DNA of 64,000 bases from JAJEAD01 sp965221555 (GTDB lineage Bacteria; Pseudomonadota; Gammaproteobacteria; HK1): contig OZ244895.1 of assembly GCA_965221555.1 (NCBI GenBank), positions 992,001-1,056,000 of the forward strand, in the 5' to 3' direction. How positions within the stretch are numbered: position 1 is the first letter of the stretch; each line of letters begins with the position of its first letter. A model generated the notes under the pieces. That model did no database searches. It was given only the letters and a program-made list of their open reading frames with translations, and was not told the origin of the DNA. A program made the position numbers and the translations under genes. This document shows positions 48,529-56,799 of the stretch, piece by piece.

Positions 48529-49548
48529 TCAACGGAAGGGCGGCGAGTACTGCAGTCCGCCGTCGGTCCACAGCGCGTTCAACCCTCGCTCCAGGCCGAT
48601 GGGAGTGTTGACGCCGATGTTCCGCTCGAAGATCTCGCCGTAGTTGCCTACGGACTTGATGATGTTGTAGGCCCAGTCGGCGCTGAGTCCCAGCTCTTCT
48701 CCCTGGTTGCCTTCGACTCCGAGGAGGCGAAGCACTTCGGGATCGTTGGAGCTCTTCATCTCGTCGACGTTCGCGGAGGTGACTCCCTTCTCCTCGGCGG
48801 TGACGGTGGCGTTCAGGACCCAGGTCACGATGTCGGACCACTGATCGTCGCCGTGCCGCGTGGCGGGACCGAGAGGCTCCTTGGAGATGATCTCGGGCAG
48901 GATCACGTGGTTCTCCGGGTCCGTGAAGGTGGACCGGGTGGCCGCGAGACCGGAGGCGTCCGTGGTGTAGACGTCGCAGCGCCCCTCGAGGTAGTTCTGG
49001 CGCGCTTCGTCGTTGGTCTCGATGGCCACCGCCTCGTAGCTCATGCCGTTGCTGTGGAAGTAATCGGCGAGGTTGAGCTCGGTGGTGGTGCCGGTCTGGA
49101 TGCACACCGAGGCGCCGTCCAGCTGGCTCGCGCTCGAGACTTCGAGCGACGCGGGCACCATGAAGCCCTGTCCGTCGTAGTAGTTGACGCCGTGGAAGCG
49201 CAGCTTCACCCCGACGTCACGCGAGAAGGTGATGGTGGTGTTGCGCCACAACACGTCGCCTTCGCCCGCGTTCAGCTTGGTGAAGCGCGTCTTGCCGGTC
49301 GAGGTCACCGCCTTGATCGCGTTCGCGTCTCCGAGCACCGCGGCCGCGGTCGCCCGGCAGAAGTCGATGTCGAAGCCGTGCCACACGCCCGCATCGTCGG
49401 GATAGGCGAAGCCGGCGACGCCGGTGCTCACGACGCAGTTCAGCACGCCGCGGGCCTGGACATCTTCGAGCGTGCCCGCGCGTGCCCCGGCGACGAGGCC
49501 AAGCGCGAGCACGGCCACGCCGAGGATCACATGCATCATTGCTTTCAT
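48529..49548 (-). CDS. aapJ: General L-amino acid periplasmic binding protein
   Basis: The 339-aa binding protein has a Sec signal (MKAMMHVILGVAVLALGLVA, cleavage near GARA) and the AapJ pattern GFAYPDDAGVWHGFDIDFCR. AGGAG stands 7 nt before ATG 49548. It is the first gene of aapJQMP, which imports a broad range of amino acids. Confidence 0.93.
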   Translation of the reverse strand: MKAMMHVILGVAVLALGLVAGARAGTLEDVQARGVLNCVVSTGVAGFAYPDDAGVWHGFDIDFCRATAAAVLGDANAIKAVTSTGKTRFTKLNAGEGDVLWRNTTITFSRDVGVKLRFHGVNYYDGQGFMVPASLEVSSASQLDGASVCIQTGTTTELNLADYFHSNGMSYEAVAIETNDEARQNYLEGRCDVYTTDASGLAATRSTFTDPENHVILPEIISKEPLGPATRHGDDQWSDIVTWVLNATVTAEEKGVTSANVDEMKSSNDPEVLRLLGVEGNQGEELGLSADWAYNIIKSVGNYGEIFERNIGVNTPIGLERGLNALWTDGGLQYSPPFR

Positions 49549-49836
49549 TGAATGCTCCTGGGGGTTGAAGTTGAGGAATTGCCTCCCGAATCCATCGGGT
49601 CGAGGTTCGAGGACATTGCACGGGCCTCGATTGCCGCCCCCCTGCCCTTGGCACCGCCGCGGCATCGAGGCATCGAGCGAGGCCATCGCACCTTCAGGCT
49701 CGAGTGTGCAATGGTGGAGCGATGATAACCGCTGGTCCGCGGTGCCGCCACGGATCCGGGTCTTCGGGCGATACCGCCCTGCCGAGGGTGCGCAGGTCCG
49801 GCGGCGCCACGTTGAAGGGCGGGTACTGGCGGGCGT

Positions 49837-51306
49837 TCAGATGCCTCCCATGCACAGGTACTTGATCTCCACGAAGTCGTCGGTGCCGTACTTCGACCCT
49901 TCGCGCCCGATGCCCGACTCCTTGATGCCGCCGAAGGGCGCGACTTCGTTGGAGATGATGCCTTCGTTGATACCGACGATGCCGTACTCGAGCCCTTCCG
50001 ATACCCGCCAGATGCGACCGATGTCCCGGCTGTAGAAGTACGCGGCCAGGCCGTACTCGGTGTCGTTGGCCATGTGCAGAGCCTCCTCCTCGTCGCGGAA
50101 GCGGAAGAGGGGAGCGACGGGGCCGAAAGTCTCCTCGCGGGCGACCAGCATGTCGGCAGTGACTCCGGTGAGGACCGTGGGCTGGAAAAAGGTGCGTCCG
50201 AGCGGATGGCGCGCACCCCCGGCGGCGACATCCGCCCCCTTGGCGGTGGCATCCGAGATGTGCTCCTCCACTTTTCTCACCGCGTGTTCGTCGATCAGGG
50301 GGCCCTGTTGCGTTCCCGCGTCGAGTCCATTGCCGACCTGCAGCGCGGCGGCGGCGACGGCCAGCTTCTCGGCGAAGGCGTCGTAGATGCCGTCCTGGAC
50401 CAGAATGCGGTTCGCGCACACGCAGGTCTGTCCCGTGTTGCGGTACTTGGAGGCGACCGCGCCCGCCACCGCGGCGTCGAGATCCGCGTCGTCGAAAACG
50501 ATGAAGGGCGCGTTGCCGCCCAGCTCCAGGGACACCTTCTTGACGGTGCCCGCACACTGCGCCATCAGCTTCTTGCCGACCTCGGTCGAGCCGGTAAAGC
50601 TCAGCTTGCGTACCGCCGGATGCGCGGTGAGCTCCGGACCCATCTCACCCGAAGGGCCGGTGACCACATTGAGCACGCCCTTGGGCAGACCCGCCTCCTC
50701 CGCGAGCGCCGCGAGCGCGAGCGCGCTGAGCGGGGTCTGCGAGGCGGGGCGGATGATTACCGGACACCCGGCGGCCAGCGCCGGAGCGCACTTGCGGGTG
50801 ATCATGGCGGCGGGGAAGTTCCACGGCGTGATCGAGGCCACGACGCCGATCGGCTGCTTGAGCACGACGATGCGCTTTCCCGGCAGCGGGTGGTCGATGA
50901 CGTCACCGTAGATGCGCTTGGCTTCCTCCGCGAACCACTCGATGAACGAGGCGGCGTAGGCGACTTCGCCACGGGCTTCGATGAGCGGCTTGCCCTGTTC
51001 GCAGGTCATCAGCACCGCGAGGTCTTCCTGGTTCTTCATGACGAGATCGAACCAGCGGCGCAGGATGTTGCAGCGCTCCTTGCCGGTCTTTGCCCGCCAT
51101 TGCGGCCACGCCGCTTCCGCCGCTTCGATGGTGCGCCGGGTGTCCCCGGCGCCGAGTGCGGGCACGCTGCCGATGACGTCGCCGGTGGCCGGATTCTCGA
51201 CCTCGAAGCGCGCACCGTTGCTTGCCTCGATCCACTCGCCGTTCACGTAGCATCGCTCTCGCAACAGACCGGGGTCGTTGAGACTCACTCTGACTTCGGC
51301 ATCCAC
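49837..51306 (-). CDS. gabD: NAD(P)-dependent succinate-semialdehyde dehydrogenase
   Basis: The 489-aa aldehyde dehydrogenase has ITPWNFPAAM, FTGSTEVGK, the catalytic Glu in LELGGNAP and the catalytic Cys in GQTCVCANR, as in GabD. It oxidises succinate semialdehyde (or glutarate semialdehyde) to the acid. GAGGAGAG precedes the ATG. A 12-bp inverted repeat lies about 90-135 nt upstream. Its neighbours, AapJQMP and GcdH, fit amino-acid catabolism. Confidence 0.9.
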   Translation of the reverse strand: MDAEVRVSLNDPGLLRERCYVNGEWIEASNGARFEVENPATGDVIGSVPALGAGDTRRTIEAAEAAWPQWRAKTGKERCNILRRWFDLVMKNQEDLAVLMTCEQGKPLIEARGEVAYAASFIEWFAEEAKRIYGDVIDHPLPGKRIVVLKQPIGVVASITPWNFPAAMITRKCAPALAAGCPVIIRPASQTPLSALALAALAEEAGLPKGVLNVVTGPSGEMGPELTAHPAVRKLSFTGSTEVGKKLMAQCAGTVKKVSLELGGNAPFIVFDDADLDAAVAGAVASKYRNTGQTCVCANRILVQDGIYDAFAEKLAVAAAALQVGNGLDAGTQQGPLIDEHAVRKVEEHISDATAKGADVAAGGARHPLGRTFFQPTVLTGVTADMLVAREETFGPVAPLFRFRDEEEALHMANDTEYGLAAYFYSRDIGRIWRVSEGLEYGIVGINEGIISNEVAPFGGIKESGIGREGSKYGTDDFVEIKYLCMGGI

Positions 51307-51664
51307 GCTACTCTCCTCAATCGTTCATGGGCGGATGGCCCGGCACGGCGGGGATTGTATTCGCGTCGAGACGAAAGATGTTCGTCGTGCCCCGCTCGTT
51401 CCCGAGGCCCTTCACGTTGGCTGGCGATCGGGAACGAGCCGGCATGGCCCGCTCTCTCCCGGGAAAGGGGTCGGGGATGAGGGGCGGAGGTCGAGGAATC
51501 CGCCCCCGCGGGTCGGCAAGTGTCCCGTCTTCACTCGGCGTCACTCTTCCCGTACGGGCCTTGCCCTGCCACTGCGAAAGGGGGTACCCGTCGTTCGGGG
51601 CTCGGCGTCGGTGGCGGCGGCGCTTGACGCGGCCTGGTGTGAGGTGCTCGAAGCAGTCCGGGAC
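51307..51664. other. 358-bp intergenic region upstream of gabD with inverted repeat
   Basis: GCTCGTTCCCGA (51394-51405) and TCGGGAACGAGC (51428-51439) are perfect inverted repeats separated by 22 nt. They lie 87-133 nt upstream of the gabD start and downstream of lysJ. The arrangement could be an operator or a hairpin ending the Lys operon transcript. No convincing ORF is seen. Confidence 0.5.
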
Positions 51665-52819
51665 TCAAGGCCCGAGGACGGCGTGGAGCGCGTCCGATAC
51701 CCGATCGAGTTCTTCGTGCTCGATCACCAGAGGCGGCAGGAGCCGGATCACGGTCGGTCCCGCGGGCAGAGCCAGCACGCCTTCCTCCGCCAGCCCGGCG
51801 ATGTAAGGCCTTGCGCGTTCCCGGAGCTCGATGCCGATCATCAGGCCGGCGCGGCGCACCGCGCGCACCCGCGCCGGGCGCTGGCGGCAGAATCGGTGTT
51901 CAAAGTACTCACCCTTCTCCCGCGCCTGCCGAGCGAGCCCTTCGTCCTCCATGAAGGCGATCGCCGCGAGCGCCGCGGCGCAGGCGAGCGGATTGCCGCC
52001 GAAGGTGGTGCCGTGCCGGCCCACCGCCGGCTCGATGCGCTCGCCGCAGAGCAGCGCCCCCATCGGCACGCCCCCCGCGATCGCCTTGGCGAGGCAGAGC
52101 ATGTCGGGACGAACGCCCGAGAGTTCACAGGCGAACATCCGTCCGGTTCGGCAGAATCCGGTCTGCACCTCGTCGAAGATGAGCAGTGCGCCGGCCTCGT
52201 CGCAGAGCCTCCTCGCCTCGGCAAGGTAGCCGGGATGCGGAATCCGCACTCCGCCCTCACCCTGAATCGGTTCAATCAGCAGCGCCGCGCACTCGTCGCC
52301 GAGAGCTTCCTCGAGCTTGCCGACATTGTCGTATGGAACGTGGACGAAGTCCGGCACCAGAGGCTCGAAAGGCTCCCGGTAGTCCTTCCGGTGGGTGGCG
52401 CTCAACGCCCCCATGGTTCGTCCGTGGAATCCACGCATCGCCGCCACGATGCGGCTTCGGCCGGTGGTGAGGCGCGCGAACTTGATTGCCGCCTCGATCG
52501 CTTCCGCGCCGGAGTTGCAAAGGAATGCGCGATCGAGGCCCGGGGGCGAGATCTCCGCCAGCTTCTCCATCAGCTGCGCGCGCTGGTCGTTGTAGAAGAT
52601 GCCGGGGCAGGTCACGAGGGTACGCGCCTGCTTTGCGATCGCGTCGGCCACCACCGGGTTGGCATGTCCGATGCTTGCAACGCCGATGCCGGCGATGCAG
52701 TCGATGTAGCGGCGTCCCTGGTCGTCCCATACCCGCGCGCCTTCGCCACGCACCAGGGTCAGGTCCCGCTTCGGGAATACCGGGAGGCCGTAGCGCTCCT
52801 CTCGATCGTGGTGGTTCAT
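51665..52819 (-). CDS. lysJ: [LysW]-aminoadipate/glutamate semialdehyde aminotransferase
   Basis: The 384-aa class III aminotransferase has FDEVQTG and the PLP lysine K245 in LAKAIAGG. It converts the carrier-bound semialdehyde to the amine (LysW-lysine or LysW-ornithine). It overlaps the lysZ stop by 4 nt. ArgD paralogs have the same fold, so the role rests on the operon. Confidence 0.88.
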   Translation of the reverse strand: MNHHDREERYGLPVFPKRDLTLVRGEGARVWDDQGRRYIDCIAGIGVASIGHANPVVADAIAKQARTLVTCPGIFYNDQRAQLMEKLAEISPPGLDRAFLCNSGAEAIEAAIKFARLTTGRSRIVAAMRGFHGRTMGALSATHRKDYREPFEPLVPDFVHVPYDNVGKLEEALGDECAALLIEPIQGEGGVRIPHPGYLAEARRLCDEAGALLIFDEVQTGFCRTGRMFACELSGVRPDMLCLAKAIAGGVPMGALLCGERIEPAVGRHGTTFGGNPLACAAALAAIAFMEDEGLARQAREKGEYFEHRFCRQRPARVRAVRRAGLMIGIELRERARPYIAGLAEEGVLALPAGPTVIRLLPPLVIEHEELDRVSDALHAVLGP

Positions 52820-53607
52820 CCGATCACCGTGCCCTTGCCCGCGAGCGCGTCGGAAATGGGCCGCTCGCTTCGCCCGTCCGCGATCACCACCCGCACGGTG
52901 GCGGATGCGGTAAGCCGGCGCAGCGCGAGCATCTTTCGCTTTATCCGTCCGCTCACGCGCTGCTCGCGCTCCGCCACCTCGGCGGGCGTCATGCGTCCCA
53001 CCACGCTCTGCGGGTCCGCGGGATCGTCGAGAAAACCGGGCGCCTCGATCAGATTCAGAATGCACTTGGCGCGCAGGCTCTCCTGCAGCACGTTGACGAT
53101 GTCGTCGTTCTCCGAGTTTATGGCGCAGTGTTGCTCGTCGATGATGGGGATGCAGAGCACCGGGGCATAGCCGCGTTCGAGGAGCAGGCGCAGCAGATCG
53201 TGGTTGACCGATACCGGCTTGCCCGAATAGTCGCGTTTCATGAGCGTCTTGCCGTTCTCCCGGACGCGGATCCCCCGGTTCCGGCGCCCCTCGATCATTC
53301 GGCCGTCCAGGCCGCTAAGGCCCACGGCATTGATTCCCTGCTGCTGGCATAGCGCCACGATCCGCTTGTTCCGCAATCCCGCATAGGCCATCAGGATCAG
53401 ATCGATCGCTTCACGGTCGGAGTACACGCTGCTGTAGCCCGAGGTCGAGGTGAGTACTTGTGCCCGGGTACCGAGCCGGGCCGCGATCTCGTCTCGAAGC
53501 GCATTGGCGCCGTGCACGACGACGAAGGGCGCATCGAGCTCGGCGAGCCCGCGCGCGATGCCTTCGAGGTTTATGCTCGCCCCGCCGCCGATCTTGACGA
53601 TGTACAT
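52816..53607 (-). CDS. lysZ: [LysW]-aminoadipate/glutamate kinase
   Basis: The 263-aa amino-acid kinase starts MYIVKIGGGASINLEG and has VVVHGANALRDE and DYSGKPVSVN, matching LysZ rather than classic ArgB. It phosphorylates the side-chain carboxylate of the carrier-bound amino acid. ATG 53607 is chosen; the upstream extension overlaps the preceding gene. A 20-nt gap separates it from the amidotransferase-like gene. Confidence 0.9.
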   Translation of the reverse strand: MYIVKIGGGASINLEGIARGLAELDAPFVVVHGANALRDEIAARLGTRAQVLTSTSGYSSVYSDREAIDLILMAYAGLRNKRIVALCQQQGINAVGLSGLDGRMIEGRRNRGIRVRENGKTLMKRDYSGKPVSVNHDLLRLLLERGYAPVLCIPIIDEQHCAINSENDDIVNVLQESLRAKCILNLIEAPGFLDDPADPQSVVGRMTPAEVAEREQRVSGRIKRKMLALRRLTASATVRVVIADGRSERPISDALAGKGTVIG

Positions 53608-53627
53608 CGATGGTCGGTGCTCGGGGT

Positions 53628-54263
53628 TCAGTAACGGGCGACGCTGCCGTTTGCGACGGGTTCCCATGTGCCGCCGCTGCGATAGGGAGCCGAGCAGATG
53701 ATCAGGGTGTCCTGCGATCGCGAGCGGTGCATCTGGAAGTAGTCCGGATCTTCCCCGAAGCGCGAGGCGACGTAAATCGCTTCGGAGTCCGCGATGACGA
53801 TGTTCATCGCGCGCACGTAGCGGGTGCGTTTTTCGATCACCCGTGTCGCCCGGCGAAGGGCTTCTGCCAGGTCGCCTCGGTCGAAGCGCTTGACGTAGTT
53901 GAAGATCTTCTCCGCTCCAATGCGTCCCCGCTCCTTGATGCGCACCCCCTGAAGCTCACCGTTGAAGACAAAGATCCGCTCGTCGTCGCGAAAGGGCATG
54001 TTGTTCTCGACCCGGATCCCTTCGTCTCGGAACGCGCTGCGCGCGTGGGCGAGCAGGAGCCGGGTGCGGCCCTCGGGACGGTGCCGGTCTTCCCAGATCG
54101 GCGCGATGTCGTGATAGGTGCGCCAGGTGCCGTTCTCCCTCCAGGCGCAGCCCCACCCGTGACCCTGGTACTCCTTGCTGTCGCGCGCGATGCGGGCGAG
54201 CGCCTCGAGGTGGTCCGGTAACGAGAACGCAGAGCCCGAGCGCACGCAGAGCAGCCGGCACAC
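53628..54263 (-). CDS. Class II glutamine amidotransferase-like protein (EgtC/YafJ type) in the LysW operon
   Basis: The 211-aa protein begins with GTG giving MCRLL, with Cys2 as the N-terminal nucleophile after Met removal. Family hallmarks follow: LAHARSA (71-77), ENNMPF (86-91) and FNGEL (100-104), the oxyanion Asn-Gly. No synthase domain is attached, so it is a stand-alone amidohydrolase. The EgtC member hydrolyses gamma-glutamyl amides. LysW products are attached through the gamma-carboxyl of the carrier's last Glu, and no LysK is seen, so I infer it might release the product. It could instead supply ammonia. Confidence 0.85.
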   Translation of the reverse strand: MCRLLCVRSGSAFSLPDHLEALARIARDSKEYQGHGWGCAWRENGTWRTYHDIAPIWEDRHRPEGRTRLLLAHARSAFRDEGIRVENNMPFRDDERIFVFNGELQGVRIKERGRIGAEKIFNYVKRFDRGDLAEALRRATRVIEKRTRYVRAMNIVIADSEAIYVASRFGEDPDYFQMHRSRSQDTLIICSAPYRSGGTWEPVANGSVARY

Positions 54264-54452
54264 CGCGAGTTCTCGCTCCCGGTTGCCCGATTCAGGGCCG
54301 CGGACGCGCGGGTGAAGGCACGGGCGGGGACGAAAGCGAGTCGGAGCACTCGGCGCAGTGCCGAGCTCCCCCTGTACGTCTCGGCTCGCGCACCCTCTTG
54401 CCTCCGCCGGCATCGGTGCGCCCTCGCTTCGTGAATCGGAAAGTCATGGCGC

Positions 54453-55478
54453 TCAGATCGGGTGCAGGCCGATGAAGTCGAGGCCCTGGGTTTCGGGCAG
54501 CCCGTGCATGAGGTTGCAGACCTGCAAGGCCTGGCCGGCCGCGCCTTTCATGAGGTTGTCGATGGCGGCGAGCACCACGACGCGATCCGAGTGCGGGTCC
54601 CGCTCGAATCCGATGTCGCAGTAGTTGGTTCCGGAGAGGAGCTTGGGTTCCGGGTAGCGGTGGATGCCGCTGCGTTCCTTGACGATGCGCACGAAGGGCT
54701 CGTCGCGGTAGGCCTCCCGGTAGATCCGCCACAGCGCTTTCTCGTCCGGGGCATCCTCCATGAACACGTGACAGGTGGCGAGGATGCCGCGCACCATCTC
54801 GATCGAAGTGGCGGAGAAGTGGATCCGCGTTTCCGGCAGCTCCTGGCGCATCTCGGCGACGTGGCGGTGACCGGTGGGCCGGTAGGAACGCACGGCGCCG
54901 CTTCGCTCGGGGTGATGGCTGGCAGGGCTGCCGGTCGCGCCGCCCTCGCTCGATCCCGCCTTCACCTCGATGACGGTGGAGGTAACGCCGCCGCGCGCGC
55001 ACAGCGGGGCGAGGGCAAGGATGGATGCCGTCGCATTGCAGCCCGCGCAGGCGACCATGCGCGCGTCTCGCAGGCGCTTGCGGTGAAGCTCGGGAATCCC
55101 GTACACGAACTCCGGCAGGAGCTCGGGGCACGGGTGAGTGCGCCCGTACCAGGTGTCATAGTCGGCGGCGGCGCGCAGCCGGAAGTCGGCGCTCAGATCG
55201 ACGATCCGGGGAGCGAGATGGCGGAACTCGTCGATACGTTCCGCTGCCTGTCCGTGCGGCAGGCACAGGAAGAGCACGTCGCAGTCGCCGAGCTCGGAGA
55301 GGGCGGAGAACTTGAGCCGGGTGGCGCCTCGCAGGTTGGGATGCACGCCGTGTACGTAGCGTCCCGCGTGCCGTTCGGAGGTCGCCTGGGCGACTTCGAA
55401 GTGGGGATGGCGCACCAGGAGCCTCAGCAGTTCACCGCCCGAGTACCCGGAGGCGCCGACGATGGACGCGGCGATCAT
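54453..55478 (-). CDS. lysY: [LysW]-aminoadipate/glutamyl phosphate reductase
   Basis: The 341-aa ArgC-family reductase has GASGYSGGEL (8-17) and catalytic Cys147 within AGCNATAS, where ordinary ArgC usually has GCYPT. It reduces the carrier-bound acyl phosphate to the semialdehyde with NADPH. ATG 55478 overlaps the lysX stop by 4 nt. A 189-nt gap follows before the amidotransferase-like gene. Confidence 0.88.
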   Translation of the reverse strand: MIAASIVGASGYSGGELLRLLVRHPHFEVAQATSERHAGRYVHGVHPNLRGATRLKFSALSELGDCDVLFLCLPHGQAAERIDEFRHLAPRIVDLSADFRLRAAADYDTWYGRTHPCPELLPEFVYGIPELHRKRLRDARMVACAGCNATASILALAPLCARGGVTSTVIEVKAGSSEGGATGSPASHHPERSGAVRSYRPTGHRHVAEMRQELPETRIHFSATSIEMVRGILATCHVFMEDAPDEKALWRIYREAYRDEPFVRIVKERSGIHRYPEPKLLSGTNYCDIGFERDPHSDRVVVLAAIDNLMKGAAGQALQVCNLMHGLPETQGLDFIGLHPI

Positions 55479-56311
55479 CGCGCCCCCGCGAGCAGGTGGT
55501 CGACCATGCGGGCGGGGATGTCGACGCCGGTGGTCTCGATGCTGTTCCTGAACTCCATCGTGTAGTTGATCTCGTTGACGAGGAGACCTCGCTCGGTCTC
55601 GAACAGGTCGATGGCGAGGATCCCGCCGCCGACGGCGTGGGCGGCGTGGAGCGAAACCTCGGCGAGCTCCGCGGTGACCGGACAGCCGCTCGCCTTGGCG
55701 CCGCGGGCGGTGTTCGTGATCCAGTGTTGCGAGTTGCGGTAGATCGCGGCGATGCACTCGTCGCCGACCACGAAGCTGCGGATGTCCCGCCCCTGCTTCT
55801 CGACATACTTCTGGATAAAGAATATCGAGTGGTGATAGGAGCCGAGGATGGACTTGTGCTCCAGGATGGTCTCCGCCGCCTCGCGATCGTTCACCTTGGA
55901 GAGCAAGCGGCCCCACGAGCCGACTGCCGGCTTGAGCACCACCGGATATCCCAGCTCCTCGATCGCGCAGAGCGCCGATTCCTCGGTGAACGCCACGCGC
56001 AGCGGCGGTTGGGCAACGCCGTGTTCCTGAAGCGCCGCCGCGGTGAGGATCTTGTCTCCGCAGCGTCGCGCCACCTCGTAGCGGTTGACGCACGGGACGC
56101 CGACGCCTTCGAAGAGGCGCAGCGCGTGCATGGCGCGGGAGTGGTTGATGCAGCGCTCCAGCACGACATCGATCTCCGGTTTCTCCCGCAGATCGAATAT
56201 GAGCTTGCGATCGTCGATGAAGGCGATCTCGACGCCGGCCCGGCGCTCGAGCTCCCTGATGAGAAGCTTCTCTTCCGGCCGGATCAGCGAGTGGAGGAAT
56301 CCAACCCTCAC
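55475..56311 (-). CDS. lysX: LysW-alpha-aminoadipate (or glutamate) ligase, ATP-grasp
   Basis: The 278-aa RimK-family ATP-grasp enzyme has GYPVVLKPAVGSWGRLLSKV, RDIRSFVVGDE and LVNEINYTMEFRNS. It joins the amino acid's alpha-amino group to the C-terminal Glu of LysW. Its GTG start overlaps the lysW stop (GTGA). Whether it prefers aminoadipate or glutamate cannot be settled by eye. Confidence 0.92.
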   Translation of the reverse strand: MRVGFLHSLIRPEEKLLIRELERRAGVEIAFIDDRKLIFDLREKPEIDVVLERCINHSRAMHALRLFEGVGVPCVNRYEVARRCGDKILTAAALQEHGVAQPPLRVAFTEESALCAIEELGYPVVLKPAVGSWGRLLSKVNDREAAETILEHKSILGSYHHSIFFIQKYVEKQGRDIRSFVVGDECIAAIYRNSQHWITNTARGAKASGCPVTAELAEVSLHAAHAVGGGILAIDLFETERGLLVNEINYTMEFRNSIETTGVDIPARMVDHLLAGAR

Positions 56312-56472
56312 TCGCCCCAGTCCTCCTCCACCTCGGGGGCCTCGGCGAGACGGGGTGGATTGACTTCGAGCACCTCGAGCTCGCTACCGCAGTCCGGGCA
56401 TTCGATCAATTCACCTGCCACGGTGTCGTCGGCGAGTTCCACCTCACCCTCACAGACCGGGCATTGCGCCAT
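56308..56472 (-). CDS. lysW: Amino-group carrier protein LysW (54 aa)
   Basis: The ORF is short but clear. It has zinc-binding Cys4, Cys7, Cys25 and Cys28 (CPVC and CPDC), an acidic body and the C-terminal motif EDWGE, whose last Glu54 carries the substrate. This motif is the hallmark of LysW. AGGAG lies 8-12 nt upstream of ATG 56472. It is the first gene of lysW-lysX-lysY-amidotransferase-lysZ-lysJ. Confidence 0.96.
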   Translation of the reverse strand: MAQCPVCEGEVELADDTVAGELIECPDCGSELEVLEVNPPRLAEAPEVEEDWGE

Positions 56473-56799
56473 GATGCATTCTCCTGTTGGTTAGCGACCC
56501 GGCGGACCGAGGTCGAATCATTCGAAAGGCGGGGGCCGTGCAAAGCCAGAAAGACCAAGCAAACTCGACTTCAGGCGAGCGGACACTTGTGGAATGCCGA
56601 AAACGCCGCGTATCTCTGCCTGCGAAAGGCTCTCGGTCCGGATCTCTCCGTGCACCAGCCGCAAGCGGGCCTCCCGCGCTGGGATGAGATCGGGGTTCGC
56701 CAGGGCCGGCATTTCCATGCATGTCGGGAAGAGCAAGCGGAGAGCGGCAAGGCAAGCGAAGGGGATTGAGCTGCATGGCAGGAAACACGAAGTGGCGGG
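56473..56799. other. 327-bp region upstream of lysW
   Basis: The stretch separates lysW from the DmdB-like ligase gene, both on the minus strand, and should hold the lysW promoter. No conserved ORF, RNA or repeat copy is recognised. Confidence 0.45.
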
